Assembly: GCA_033980235.1 (NCBI GenBank)
Contig: CM067075.1
Location: 3,876,348 to 3,940,347, forward strand
DNA length: 64,000 bases
Reading direction: 5' to 3'
Origin: Diadema setosum
Lineage: Eukaryota > Echinodermata > Echinoidea > Diadematoida > Diadematidae
The translations under genes were made by a program, and so were the position numbers. The notes beneath the pieces were generated by a model that was not told the DNA's origin, searched no databases, and worked only from the letters and a program-made list of their open reading frames with translations. Of the stretch, positions 22,426 through 34,700 are shown one piece after another (position 1 is the stretch's first letter; the number at the start of each line of letters is the position of its first letter).

Positions 22426-23810
22426 ATAGATAAAGTCATTGGCAGGTGTATTGTGGTATGTTTTTAGAATTATCATGAATTTCCAAGCGACATAAGTGGC
22501 TGTTGATAAAAGTCTTAGTAGCATGTTTGAAATTTCTTGTACCTATTGTACATTTCTTGGCCCTGTCCTGACTGTGTATATTGTATTAGTAGGTCTAAAT
22601 TTGTCTCCTGGGGCCTGTGATAGAAATGATTGCATTTATCAAAAGCTGCAATAATTGCAGTTGCTGCATAAAAGATAAAAACAAAAATATATTGGATTAA
22701 TTGTTTGTGGCCTTTGCTGTAGTAACTGTAATTATTGCAGAATTGATTGGTGGCAAACTTTTATTTGGTCATAAATCAATTTTCCTATGAGATTATCCTG
22801 TCAAATTATCTCTGACAAAGGACAGTTTATGTAAATAAACTTTGCAGATGTTTCTTTTCCTACAGCCTTATAACAAAGCATTTCATTCACCTGCTTCCTC
22901 CCATTAAGTTCTATGAGCAGGAATTCACTTAGTTGTTGCTAAAAGTAGGGCAAACCTCCAGCAAGCTTTGTGCTTGTCAAGGGCAACTTTTGTAAAGAAA
23001 ACATGCATAAAATCTAAATACATTACAGAACCGGTCTATTGAGAGAGCACAGACCCACTACACATAGATATTCATCACTGGTTTCTTACTTCATGCACTG
23101 TTTCTGTCAAAAGCATCACCATGAACATGCTTTTCTGCTTTGATCTCATCATCACCACTGACAGCCAGTCTAGATAAAAACAGCACGGTGCTCTTAGAAA
23201 TCTAGAAATTACATGCACAGAAGATAATAACTCTTAAACCAAGAAAAATGCATTCATATGTGCAGTTGTAGCATATTCTTGTATTTGGGAATCATTGCTA
23301 AAGGAATTTCATTTTCAAAATGCACATACTTAAGAAGAGAAAGCAAATAGTTTGACAGGTTTGATGTGATTTGTACTCAAATTTGTCCAATCTTTTGCAC
23401 ATCATTTCAGAGTAAACATGGAGAGTAATGGTAGACAGTATGTATGTCCTACCATTAAGCAATGCTATGCATGCCTCCTAGTGTCCACTTCAGTAATTAT
23501 CAATTCTGTGAAACAAAATTTGTCATGTTTTGAGGTTTGCTGCTCCCCATCATTGATGTTTGTATTCAAAGGCAGTTGAGTCTGAATACACACCTCGGAC
23601 AATAAAACCGAAATGAGTCGGCCAATGAAACGAATCAGTTATCATAAATTCAAGGGGCTCAAAAGTCTTGGTCAGAAGTAGAGGAGAAAATCTGAAATTT
23701 TACATTCATGTCAAGAACTGGAGAAACTCTTGACATTATTTATTCAAGTTTGTTGCACTTGTGATGAACTTGGAACAATCAGTAATTCGACCAAGGAGAA
23801 TATGTGGTGA
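22426..23810. other. CIR1 downstream region, no further gene seen
   Basis: AT-rich and free of long open frames. It could be the long 3' UTR of CIR1 if the poly-A signal at 24059 is used. Confidence 0.4.
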
Positions 23811-23830
23811 AGGTCAAAGGTCAAAGTTCA
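23811..23830 (+). promoter_or_regulatory. Triple nuclear-receptor half-site (DR1-DR1)
   Basis: AGGTCAAAGGTCAAAGTTCA contains three hexamers (AGGTCA, AGGTCA, AGTTCA), each separated by one base. This is the spacing recognised by DR1-binding receptors such as HNF4 and RXR heterodimers. The position in a 3' UTR or intergenic region makes a function uncertain. Confidence 0.35.
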
Positions 23831-24139
23831 CAGTTAGTTTAAAGATTGTCCTGCCCATTCAGGACATCAAGAAATGTAAAAATTGATTTCAATACAGATA
23901 CACTTGTGAACTGATGACATATTTTTGTACATGGTTTGTATCAACAATGCCACTTTCCCCTGAAATGCACCTGAAACTGTAGAATTTTGTAGCCTCTTTA
24001 TTTTATCTCCAAATTAATATGATGAAACCTTTTCCATTCTGTTTGTTTAAATGTAATCAATAAAAGAGTTATCTCTAACATGCAGTGTAACTTTGCAAGT
24101 AATTTGCAGTTTTGCTTTTGACTGTTGAAACTACATGTA

Positions 24140-24705
24140 TTAAAGGTTATAGGGGATACCTTTTACAGAACTCCCAAAATGCAGCAAAACATTAAATACG
24201 AACCTCAGGGGACTTGTTTAGGCCACTGCTGAGAAATTTGGAAGTCAACAGTTATCTACAATTTGAATAATGCACAAAACTCAACTACTCAGTAGTTCTG
24301 TGTGTCAGCCACACTTAAGCCTTTTTGTTGCAGTCTTCTGTATTTTTTATCTATAAAAACAAATCTAAAAGTATAAGAGCTGATGTAATAACATATAGAG
24401 TGTGTGGCAAGAATGTATATAGAAATGTTTGTAAGTTTTGATGAACTTTATTCACAAAATATACATGATGGACACATATGCAGTGCATGGGTCTGCAAAG
24501 GTAGCCTAGTAATGTACTGAAATTTACGGTGAGCCCCCCAAAAAAAAATTCAATTCAAAATCTAACGGTCAATAAAAATGTACTAAATGTTACCTTCCAC
24601 TTTCAATACTTTATGGGAGTTTCTAAAATGATACTCTCTTCAACATACCACTGTGTTTACACAACTCTTCACTTAAGGCGTGCAAATGGGATTCCCTACC
24701 TTTAA
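24140..24705 (-). mobile_element. TTAA-type MITE, family 4, copy 1
   Basis: TTAAAGG...GGGGATACC at the left and ATTCCCTACCTTTAA at the right form inverted termini. The full ~560 bp matches, in opposite orientation, the copy at 31315-31857. The only coding capacity is short frames that differ between copies. Confidence 0.85.
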
Positions 24706-24873
24706 GATAGAAGATTTTTTTTTTTGTTCCTTGAGATTATGAAAGATAAAGACAGACTCTATGTGAGATTTGAGAAAGATAGGAGAAATTGGTGCGTAGC
24801 TGTCACATCATTATTCCTCTCACTGTTTCTCCTTTTTCGAAAAGTGCATATATTATATACCATATATATATAT

Positions 24874-24957
24874 ATATAGTGAAAACTTTGAGCAAAGAAA
24901 ATGGGTTTTTATCTGGATGAAAACTCATTTTCTTTGCTCAAAGTTTACACTATATAT
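24874..24957. repeat. Short hairpin beside a TA tract
   Basis: AAACTTTGAGCAAAGAAAAT near 24884 is mirrored by ATTTTCTTTGCTCAAAGTTT near 24928. The outer sequence is TATATAGTG / CACTATATA. Confidence 0.7.
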
Positions 24958-25005
24958 TATTTGTTTCTGGTCAGTTTTCCCTTTCTATGTTTCAATATAT
25001 ATATA

Positions 25006-25089
<84 letters not shown>

Positions 25090-25090
25090 A
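25006..25090. repeat. (TA)n-(TG)n-(TATG)n microsatellite
   Basis: Long TA run, then GT repeat, then GTAT repeat. Confidence 0.95.
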
Positions 25091-25362
25091 TATTACCATT
25101 TACAGGGTTCGTCACTAACTCTTTTTCTGTCTTTTTTTTCTCAGCTGGCCCGTTTGGGCCACTAACATTTATAAATCTGATATTTTAGTTGCCTGAAAAA
25201 AGGAATGTAGTGGTTGGATAATTAATTATGGAAACATAACAATCCTTGTTAGGTGGCCTGTTTCTTTTTTTTTTTTTTTTAAAGCCTTTTTGGAAATTTA
25301 GCAGCCTGGTGTCAATTTTATTTTTGGCCCAGGCCACTGCTAATGTGGAATCCTGATATCAT

Positions 25363-25520
25363 GTATATAATATATAATAGTATATAATATATAATATATA
25401 ATAGTATACAGGTGTATAATATATAATATATAATATATAATAGTATATAATATATAATATATAATATATAATAGATAGACAGATACATAGATAAATAGAT
25501 GGATATAGATAGATAGAAAG
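25363..25520. repeat. TATAATATA minisatellite and GATA run
   Basis: A ~7-10 base unit (ATATAAT, with TAGTATATAAT variants) repeats for about 110 bases. It is followed by irregular TAGATAGA repeats. Confidence 0.9.
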
Positions 25521-25590
25521 AGAGAGATAAAGAAGGAGGCAAACATTGGGGCATTTACATTTTTGAAAGGACAATTGTCAAACGTATTCG

Positions 25591-26240
25591 ATGAACTTCA
25601 ATCTATCGGGCCTTCCTGCTAAAAAAAAAGTGCAAAATTTTGGTAAGGTATGTACATGTTGCTCTGCTATCATAATTACCTTTTGTATTTGGTTGTTTAA
25701 ACATTGTACAGTGCATCCTGTCATAACAAACAAAGTTATGATGAAACTTTTGTTACAATGTAAAAAAGTTAGGTTCCAAAATTATTTCTATATCTCTATA
25801 TATACGTCTTTATTTTTTGGCTATAACAAAATTTTGATACAATATAATGAAAGAAAACTGCCTGTCTCGAAGACTTTGTTACAGTATAACTGAGTTGCCT
25901 GTAGGACCTATTTGTAATGTGATTCCATCTGGCTAGGTCAATTATTGGGAGCATTATTTTTCTTGTTATGTGGCGACTGTGGGGGTAAATTTGCACAAAA
26001 AAAATTAACTGACTAGAATTAAAAACATACGATGAAACGTATACAGATTTCAATGAAAGTAATAAACGAACAGTCAATACTAGAGATAAAAAGATTAATT
26101 AGACAGGGATTAACTATTGTTGGATATAAGATAGTTCTATAGATAGATAGAGAGATTAATAGGTTGATTGATACCGGAGGAATAATAGATGGCTAGACGA
26201 ATTTATAGAAAGAAAGATAGATAGCTGCATCGTTTTGTAC
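25591..26240. other. Unassigned AT-rich sequence before LINE
   Basis: Contains ATAGATAGATA-type repeats near 26135-26225. No conserved coding match is seen. Confidence 0.4.
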
Positions 26241-26257
26241 AACCAAAAAAAAAAAAA

Positions 26258-27667
26258 ATGAATTATAAAGAAATACTTAGTAAAATAAAGAAATTATTAA
26301 TATGGTGGAAGCAACGAGATTTGACATTAGTTGGTAAAATTCAGTTATTGAAGACTTTTATTTATTCTAAATTGATATATGTGGGGTCACTAACTCCTTT
26401 GCCAGAATGGGTATATAAAGAACTGGATTTGGTTGTTTGGGAATTTATTTGGCAAGGGAAACCAAAAATTAAAAAAACTGTGTTGGTATTAGATTATGAA
26501 CGCGGGGGAGTAAAATTTATGCATTTTTCATCATCATTAATAGACGCTCAAAGAGTAATGTGGGTTAAAAGGTTATTTTATGGTAAACAAGAAATGAGAT
26601 GGAAACAATATTTTCAGTTTGTTACTAAACATATTGGAGGTAAATATATATTTTGTTGTAACTATTTTATTTATCTTTTGAATTTGTCTATACCGGAATT
26701 TTACAGGGATCTGTTGAAAACATGGGTGAAAACAAGGGATTTCAGGGGTAATTATAATCAAATAAGGAACTAAGTTTTGTTTAATAATAAAATGATTCGC
26801 ATTGAGGGAAAATGCAGTTTTGATGAAAAATTCTTTTTGAAAAAATGTTTTAGATTGGAACATATAATGGATAGGAATGGTAAATTATTTTCGGTTGAAT
26901 ATTTTTATAATAAAGGATTTAATTATTTGAATATTTTGAGTATTCAAAAGATATATGAAGCGCTTCCAGTTGGTTGGAAAAGGAATACAGAGAACACAGA
27001 GATAAAGAATACAAATGTAGATGAAATGACTTTTATAAGAAACGGGAAGGAAATTCCTCTGGAAAAGATTACCTCTAAGGACATTTATGTTGAATTAGTG
27101 AAGAAAGTAAGTGATGATTCTTCGGTGATAGAAAAAATGAGAAATTTATATTTTTGTGATTTTTTCTAATAAAGATATATTTTTAGTAGGATAAGAAGTA
27201 GCACTTTGAGTTCTACTTTGAGGGATTTCCAATATAGATTATTGCATGGAATAGTGTACACAAATCATCAATTATTTCAGTTTAAGTTCGTAAATGATAA
27301 TTTATGTTCTTTTTGTCATAATGAGGAAGAGACGTATAAACATATATTTTATACATGTGATTTTGCTAGGAAAGTTTGGGAAAAATGTAGTACTTTCTTT
27401 GAATATGTTGATTTGCAACAGTTGAGTTGGGAAGAGATCTTTTTTGGTATAGAGCTACCAGATAAAGGAAAAGCTCAGTTAGTTAACCATGTTATAATTT
27501 TGGTGAAGAAATTGCTTTTTTTAGGAAGGAAAAATAAGACACCCCCAACGGAATATTTCATTAAAAGGTCTATAGAGCAGGATAGGTTAGAAGAAGAAAA
27601 ATTAGCAGTTATACGTAATACGTTGCTGATACATTTACAAAAGTGGGAAAACTGGAAAAAGAATTGA
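26258..27667 (+). pseudogene. L1/Tx1-like LINE ORF2, 3' half, broken by stops
   Basis: One continuous frame (26258-27667) reads as the C-terminal part of a non-LTR retrotransposon ORF2. Residue stretches such as WWKQRDLTLVGKIQLLKTF and WEFIWQGKPKIKK are typical of the region after the reverse transcriptase core. Near 27311 a Cys/His cluster (CSFCHNEEETYKHIFYTC) is the usual C-terminal zinc-knuckle-like motif. Three stop codons interrupt the frame: TAA at 26771 and a TAATAA pair at 27167-27172. There is no frameshift. The endonuclease and RT core are absent (5' truncation at about 26240, beside an A-run), so it is a dead copy. The 3' UTR runs to a short A-rich tail near 28280. Confidence 0.85.
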
Positions 27668-28290
27668 GAATTTGCTTTAACAGAGTATGGTCTGCCGCAC
27701 ATCCACCAGGAAATGCCTTTTCCACGCACTCGTATTAAGGGTTATAATGTAAGTCAGGACACACAGGTTTCAGTTGCTTTTGAGGTTTTGTTGTGATGGG
27801 GGTTCTGGAAGGGGGAGGGGGGATGGGGTGGGGTAGTAAGAGGGAGAATGGACGGGGTATTGAGTAGGGGGGTGGCGAGGGGGGTTGTTTTTGTTTTGTT
27901 TTTTTAACAAAAAACTTCAATCAATGGATATTGATATTTTAGGTTGGATTGTATGAAAGCTGAAAAGAAATATTTTTGGGGTAAGTGATCAGTTAATAGA
28001 ATTTATTATGTAATGAAAGAAAAAGAATTGTTAAGAGATTGAGGAATTAGTAATGTAAAACTAGAAAAGAAGAGATGTTTATATGGATTGTATATATTGA
28101 TTGTGAAAAAAAAAAATGTACCAGAGTGTATCAAAACACGTTAAACCGATGTAAAGTTTTGGTATCAGTGTTGCATTCAATGTTGAAAAGTACTATAAAA
28201 TTGGTCCGGAGATTTTTGTATCAATTTATTTGTATATTATGTTTCCATTGATGACGAATAAAATATTCTTTAAAACAAAACAAAAAAAAA
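27668..28290 (+). mobile_element. LINE 3' UTR and A-rich tail
   Basis: Non-coding and locally G-rich (27790-27890). It ends with AATAAA at about 28257 and an A-rich run with AAAACAAAACAAAAAAAAA near 28274. It is taken as the 3' end of the truncated LINE. I could not identify unambiguous target-site duplications because both edges are A-rich. Confidence 0.55.
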
Positions 28291-28558
28291 TATTCCCAAA
28301 CATTCTGAAGACATATACATGAGGTGATTATCCTGAAAATCTTCCCAAGTTTCTTCCCAAGTTTAGGAAAAAAAGTTGTGAAGAAAGTTAGGTAGGAACT
28401 TAAGAAAATTATCAGAACACCACTTTTAGGGTGAAAACCTGACTTAGGAAGAAATATCATTCTATAGGAAAAATTTCAAAATATATTTATAAGCAAGAGC
28501 TTCACTTGACTTCGATCGATCGAAGAAGGGAGGTGCACACTGGTCGGTCCGGTCTGTT

Positions 28559-28571
28559 TGACCTTTGACCA
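28559..28571 (-). promoter_or_regulatory. DR1 nuclear-receptor motif upstream of CS
   Basis: TGACCTTTGACCA, read on the minus strand as TGGTCAAAGGTCA, is two AGGTCA-type half-sites one base apart. It lies 111 bp before the citrate synthase ATG. Receptors binding DR1 (HNF4, PPAR/RXR, COUP) commonly regulate energy metabolism genes. Confidence 0.5.
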
Positions 28572-28574
28572 TTT

Positions 28575-28583
28575 CTTCCGGAA
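28575..28583 (-). promoter_or_regulatory. ETS/GABP (NRF-2) motif upstream of CS
   Basis: CTTCCGGAA contains the ETS core CCGGAAG on the minus strand. It starts four bases after the DR1 motif. GABP sites are characteristic of TATA-less promoters of nuclear genes for mitochondrial proteins, and no TATA box is visible here. Confidence 0.5.
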
Positions 28584-28681
28584 CTTGTCGTTGGTGTGCG
28601 ATCGAAGAACAGTTCGAAGCTGCCGAGCCGTCCGCTAGGCCTACTTTTCTCCTCCTTTAAAGATTAATTTGCTTATCAAAC

Positions 28682-28729
28682 ATGCCTTTAGTTAAGACAG
28701 CATCACAGAGGCTTCTTCTACAAGTGAAG
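28682..28729 (+). CDS. CS: CS coding exon 1
   Basis: Sixteen residues, [16 protein letters not shown], the start of the targeting peptide. Donor GTATGA, phase 0. The ATG follows CAAAC, a good initiation context. Confidence 0.85.
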
Positions 28730-31700
28730 GTATGACTATTTTCACCTTATTTCATCTTTTAACGAAATTACAGTTCGAATACTTAACTGAAATATGCCGG
28801 TCAGCGGCAATCAACTGGAACAGCGGCTTGTGCAGTCGAATCTAAAGGCAATGGTAATCGCGTGCAGTATGCTGTAGTAGTGCAGTGCAGCCTGTGTGTT
28901 CTACTGCACGCTAGCTGCCTAGCCTGACGGCCTGCCTGGCTGGAGCTATGTATGCAAGGTGTGTTTCACAAAGATTTTAAGTCGAACTTAAGATTTTTAA
29001 GATTGACTAAAAATTATGGTATGCTGTATGTGTCTTCAATGTTGCTCAACTTTCTGATAAAAATGAAGATTTTAGAGACCTTTTTTCATGTAGCCATTGA
29101 TTATACAACTTTTATATTTAGCTTACTAAAACAAGATCTAGGCCCTAACTTTGTTAGGCCTAAATTTTAGTCTAGATCACATGTAGCCCGACCAGACGCT
29201 GTTACGCTATGCGAAAACAGCTTCTGACGAGCGCGGCATGCAGCCTCAAAGTGAGGAACCTCAACACAACTACAAAACTTAGGAAAATGTATACTTTTCT
29301 CCTTTAAACAGAATACTTTACTCACGTTAAATGCATGTTTCTATTACAGAAGAATAGTTCGCCACACTGGGTCCATGGAGACCACTTGCGATAAGTCCGT
29401 GGAACAAATAAATGACACTTTCTGGCGCAATTCCTGACCGTCAGGCTTCGTCGTTGCAGGATTCAAAATGGCGCCTTGACTTATGTCCATGCGTGACCGG
29501 AAGTGCTCCAGAGCGAGCGGCGGCGTGTGGGTTGAAAGTGTCTAACAAACTAAAGTGGGAGTTAGTGTCCACTTCACAGAATATACACTTACCAACTACC
29601 CCAGGCTGAAGATGGGCTTGATTCAGGTGGATTTATACAGGTGAATGCCTTGTAGTTCTTTCCTTTCCCAAATCGTGTGTCCATCAGCGTCGAGTCAAGG
29701 TCGTGGGGGTCAATTGTCACCTGATATAGAGTTGGATGTGTCAGTCAGGTGACCCCCTAGTCATGTTAAAGTCACAGTCCGGGTCTGGTTAATGTCATGA
29801 GGTACAGTAGATAGGAGGGGAAGTTAAAACCAACCATCCCCCCAAACCAAATCCCACTACAAAACCTTGGCGTCTGCTACACAATAACTGTGGCGTGGTA
29901 TGGAGCTCAATGCTCCTCGCCCGACCAGACGCCAGCTGCCACCAAGCCCAGTAGTTTATAGCTGTATACTAGTAACCGTGCGTGCGCTGCTTGAGTGTAG
30001 CAGCACGGTCGACAGCGCGACCTTTTGAAAGGGGATTCACATTACATGACCACCCGATATCTAAACTTGGCCTGGCGTGAAAGATTGTGTACCGTGTGGA
30101 CATGCTGGATATGATGATCAATTTCGGTAAATTTCATTATGTACATTTGAATACTGATAGCATCAGATGTAGAGTAAATATTGAAGAGTATACTCGATGA
30201 GTTTGAGGTGACAGAAATGATCGTAAGTATCAAAAGTCAAAGCTATCGTGATACGATTACGTCGCTCTCCTAGTGGTTGGTGGTCACGCTCGTACAGCCC
30301 TGTTGCGACATACCATGTACAGCGACTGGGCTGTGTATAGTTAGATCACATGTAACGTTAGAATTAGATATGCCGATGGGCGATGGAAATAAGTGTAATT
30401 TAAACATGAATTTGAAGTGGGTGATGATTAGCCTAACGAAATGGAAAAGGAAAATCAGTGGCAGTGGCATACCATAATTGTGTTCTAGTCAATCTTAAAG
30501 TGAGTTCGACTTCGTGAAACACCCCCTGGCCTCCTGGAACTTCTCTATGAATGATACTCACTAGATCATCGATACTAACTGTAGTAGGCCTACGCGAGAA
30601 AAGATAACATTTCATTCTATTACTCTCTAGGGTAAGAGCACCAGTATTCGGTCAGCTACCGGTATTCGGTCACTTATCACTAGTCACCAGCCAGTAAGTT
30701 CAACTGTCACAACACACGCAAATTACATCAATTCACATACTTTCACACTCATTCACAACAGGAAACTCCCTTAGCCCCCAAAAATCCATCCAAAATCCCA
30801 AATTTTACCGTCAAAAGTGCAGAATCGGCGCTACTTTCCAAAAGCGCGCGCAGATAAGGCCCAGTTTTAAAAGTACGGGTTGCCGAAAAAGCGCTAAAAA
30901 TCAAGAAATAGGCCGTTCTCTCGCGGGATTTTTTGCTTATCGCAAGCTTGGAGTGTAATGGTATCCTCAAAAACACAAAAGAGAAACAAAATTTCTGTAC
31001 GTGCCGATACAGTGTCTCAATGTACAAGGGTTGAATGCAAGTGCCGAGTCCCCAGTATTCGGTCACCAACGGGCGCCGCAACGTCCCCAATGCAATTTTG
31101 TGCCAACAAGGTAGCGTGCGCGCGCGTTTTTCAGCTGCCTTGAACATTTGTGTATATTGTGCGGATAATAGAGTGGTAACAGCAATTAAATATTCGGCAC
31201 TGACTAGGACCTAGATCTATTACGTTAGATCTAATGTTACCCTTTAATAGTCTTGCTAGGATACGTACTTTCACGTTTGCTATGGTGATTGGAAATGTAG
31301 GCATACATGTAACGTTAAAGGTAGGGAATCCCATTTGCATGCCTTAAATGAAGAGTTGTATAAATACAGTGGTATGTTGAAGAGAGTATCATTTTAGAAA
31401 CTCCCATAAAGTATTGAAAGTGGAAGGTAACATTTAGTACATTTTTATTGACCGTTTTTTTCGGGGCTCACCGTAAATTCCAGTACATTACTAGGCTACC
31501 TTTGCAGACCCATGCACTGCATGTGTGTCCATCATGTACATTTTGTGAAGAAAGTTCATCAAAACTTACAAACGTTTCTATATACATTCTTGCCACACAC
31601 TCTATATGTTATTGCATCAGCTCTGATACTTTTAGATTTGTGTTTATAGATAAAAGATACAGAAGACTGCAACAAAAAGGCTTAAGTGTGGCTGACACAC

Positions 31701-34700
31701 AGAACTATTGAGTAGTTGAGTTTTGTGCATTATTCAAATTGTAGATAACTGTTGACTTCCAAATTTCTCAGCAGTGGCCTAAACAAGTCCCCTGAGGTTC
31801 ATATTTAATGTTTTGCTGCATTTTGGGAGGTCTGTAAAAGGTATCCCCTACCTTTAAGTTTTTTACTATTTTGTGTGATTTGGGTGCAATTTGGATTCAG
31901 CTATAGTGCAGAATTTGAGATGCTCTTAAATGTACTTTCTTAACCAGGTTAAGAAAGTACATTAGAGCTTCAATATTCCCCATTCCATTTGACCTTTTTA
32001 ATCTGTTGAATTAGAATATTCTTTATTTTTGTCATTGGGTCGTTTATCTGGTTTTGTGTGAATAATCTCTTCACATTATTTACAATCTGAGCACATACAA
32101 ATTTAGGCATTACTATAGTAGCTTGTTATGTCATTGTCAAGTGGTTCCGTACTTGTGTATGTAAGAAACAATGATGGCATAAAGCAAAGGACGAACCAGT
32201 TCATTGCTCGTACTTCTTTCAATTAATCTGATAGAACAAGTTTTTTGTTCTAAAGATTTAAGTTTTGCTGTATGCTTGCACATGCCAAAGGCAAAAATTT
32301 GTTTTTACCTCTTCTTTTTGGTAGGAACCAAGACATATGAATTATGTACAGTATTTGAGTCATAATTATGCTTAGTTTTTATAAGTAAAATGTGGGTGTA
32401 TATTTTTGCTTCTTCCTAACAATGGCATAAAAAAATATGCTGAATTATTGAATATGAATGTGAGAAATTATATATTTTTTTCTAATCCTGGTTCTTATTC
32501 TTTTTTTTAATGCAAATTTTACAATTGGTATCATCCCTTGTAGTGTTAATTTTCTGATCCAGTCATTCTCTGTGTTATATGTTAATGTGTTCTCATATGT
32601 TATTTTTCCCCTTATTCAGAATATTCTACCAGCTTTTGGATGTGGAGTTAGAAATGCATCAGAAGTGACAGTAAGTGTTTGTGTGTCTTCCATTCCATAC
32701 TACTTCCTACAATCAGCTGTCCATCTTTTTGAAAACATTTTTCTACTTGCCTCTACTTCTACTTCAATGGTACTTGACAGGATCCGTAACTCTGAATGTA
32801 GTGCCAAGGGGACTAGTGAGTGTCCCATGCAGTGCAGGCAAGCCATGCTTTTCATACAAAGTGCGAGTAAAAAAAGAAAAAAAAAGTCACACTTTAGTTG
32901 CTAAGTGATGTGAGCAGCCCTCTAAATGTTTTATTGATGTAGTAGCCAGGATGTTTTGATTTAAACTAGTAAGTAGAAGGCTAATGTAGGTAGAGTAAGC
33001 TGACTGTACCTACACAAATTCCCTTCAGATTTTACACAACAGTTCCTTATATGAAACGAGTACATAAAGACCATTTATTCTCTTTCCAGTGTTGATTGCT
33101 GACATTGCATTGAAAGATGATGGCTCCTTCACTTTGTTTTGGTATATTGTTGAAGTGAGTTAAACTAAGCATACAAACTTGATCATCTTGGAACTTTTCA
33201 TTCTGCTTTAGCCCTTTATTGTGCTGCAGTCTTACCATTACTATTGTTTGAGTTTTACTCAAAAACTCAAACAATAGTAATGTCCACATCATACACTGCA
33301 GTTGTTTTTTTATAGTTTTTGTCGCACACACACACACATACACACTCAAAAACTCAAACAATAGTGCAATGTTTTTCGTAAATATGTCCCCCCCCCAAAA
33401 AAAAAAAAAAGAAAAAAAGAAAAAAAGAAAAAACTAGATAGAGTGTAATTGTACATCTAATGAATGAGGTTTCCCCTCAATCCCCCAAATCGTTCATGGA
33501 GCTTTTTTTACTTGCATTGTCCTAAACATGCCAAGGTCAAAAAGTCTTCATGGGAGAGTTATGAGTGCTAGCATTCAGCATGAGAACTTTTTTCAATTAG
33601 TCCTCAAAATGAAATACTGAATATTGCAATGGAAGTTTGTGATTTAATTTACACCTTAACGTGTCACATGTCTGCAGTAAGACTGAATTTTGGTGGCTGT
33701 TACAAATTATTGTGCACTGGCACAATGGAAACATGATACTGGGTCTTACATTTGTATAGCACAGTTGTGAGAGTGGCAGTCCAAAATTTCAATTTCAAAA
33801 TTGTGAATATTTATTGGAGTAATTGTTTGCTTTTTGTTTCTTTTACAACAAATACATCCTTTTCATCTTAAATATTAAAATTTCGAAATTTGCAATTTGA
33901 GATTGAATACATTATATGTAAAAATCATCAAATTCTGTAGGCCTACACTTTTTACAAGGATACTCTGGTGCATATGTACCAAAGGGTATGTACAACTATG
34001 AATTTATGTGTATTGAGTAACATCAAACACATTATAGCAATACATGCTACATGAGAATGCAATGAACCTACGTACATACTAAATGTATTATATCTGTTTA
34101 AATCTGGTTCAAGGTGGTCATTGTTTGATTGAATTTAAACGTCAAATAAAAGTCTAGCTATTTTGTCAGAGAGGTCAATGTAGTGGAGCAAGGGAAACAT
34201 CATGATAAGATGTTTAAAAACACAAAAGCATGTGACTAGTATTGCATGCAAATTAGGCAAGATGGCTGTCATTCAGCCGTAACCATTTTACATATTCTGT
34301 GAGGTATCACATATCATGTATAGGAATGTATAAGCCTGAGAAGAATCTTTGGTAAGGTACAGCAGAATGTAATTTTGAGTGCACACATTCTTTTTGGCAG
34401 TCTATTTTTAATAGGAATATTGATAAAGAATTCTCTAGACACATCCAAAAGTTGTATTTACCTTTGACAGTTTCTATGACGGGCTGTCATCTTTCTGAAA
34501 CGAAAGGAATAGGAATACTTTTGAGTAGTAGATTTAGTGTTCACAGTTTACAGGGGTCGCAGTTAACTTTTTTTAAAACTAGCCAGGCGGACTACTTAGA
34601 ATCAATTTTGACACTGAAGTAATATTTTGGCTAGCCAGACGGACTAGTAACTTCAGAATTTTTTTATTTTTAGCTAGTCCGACGTGATTTTGGGTGGCCA

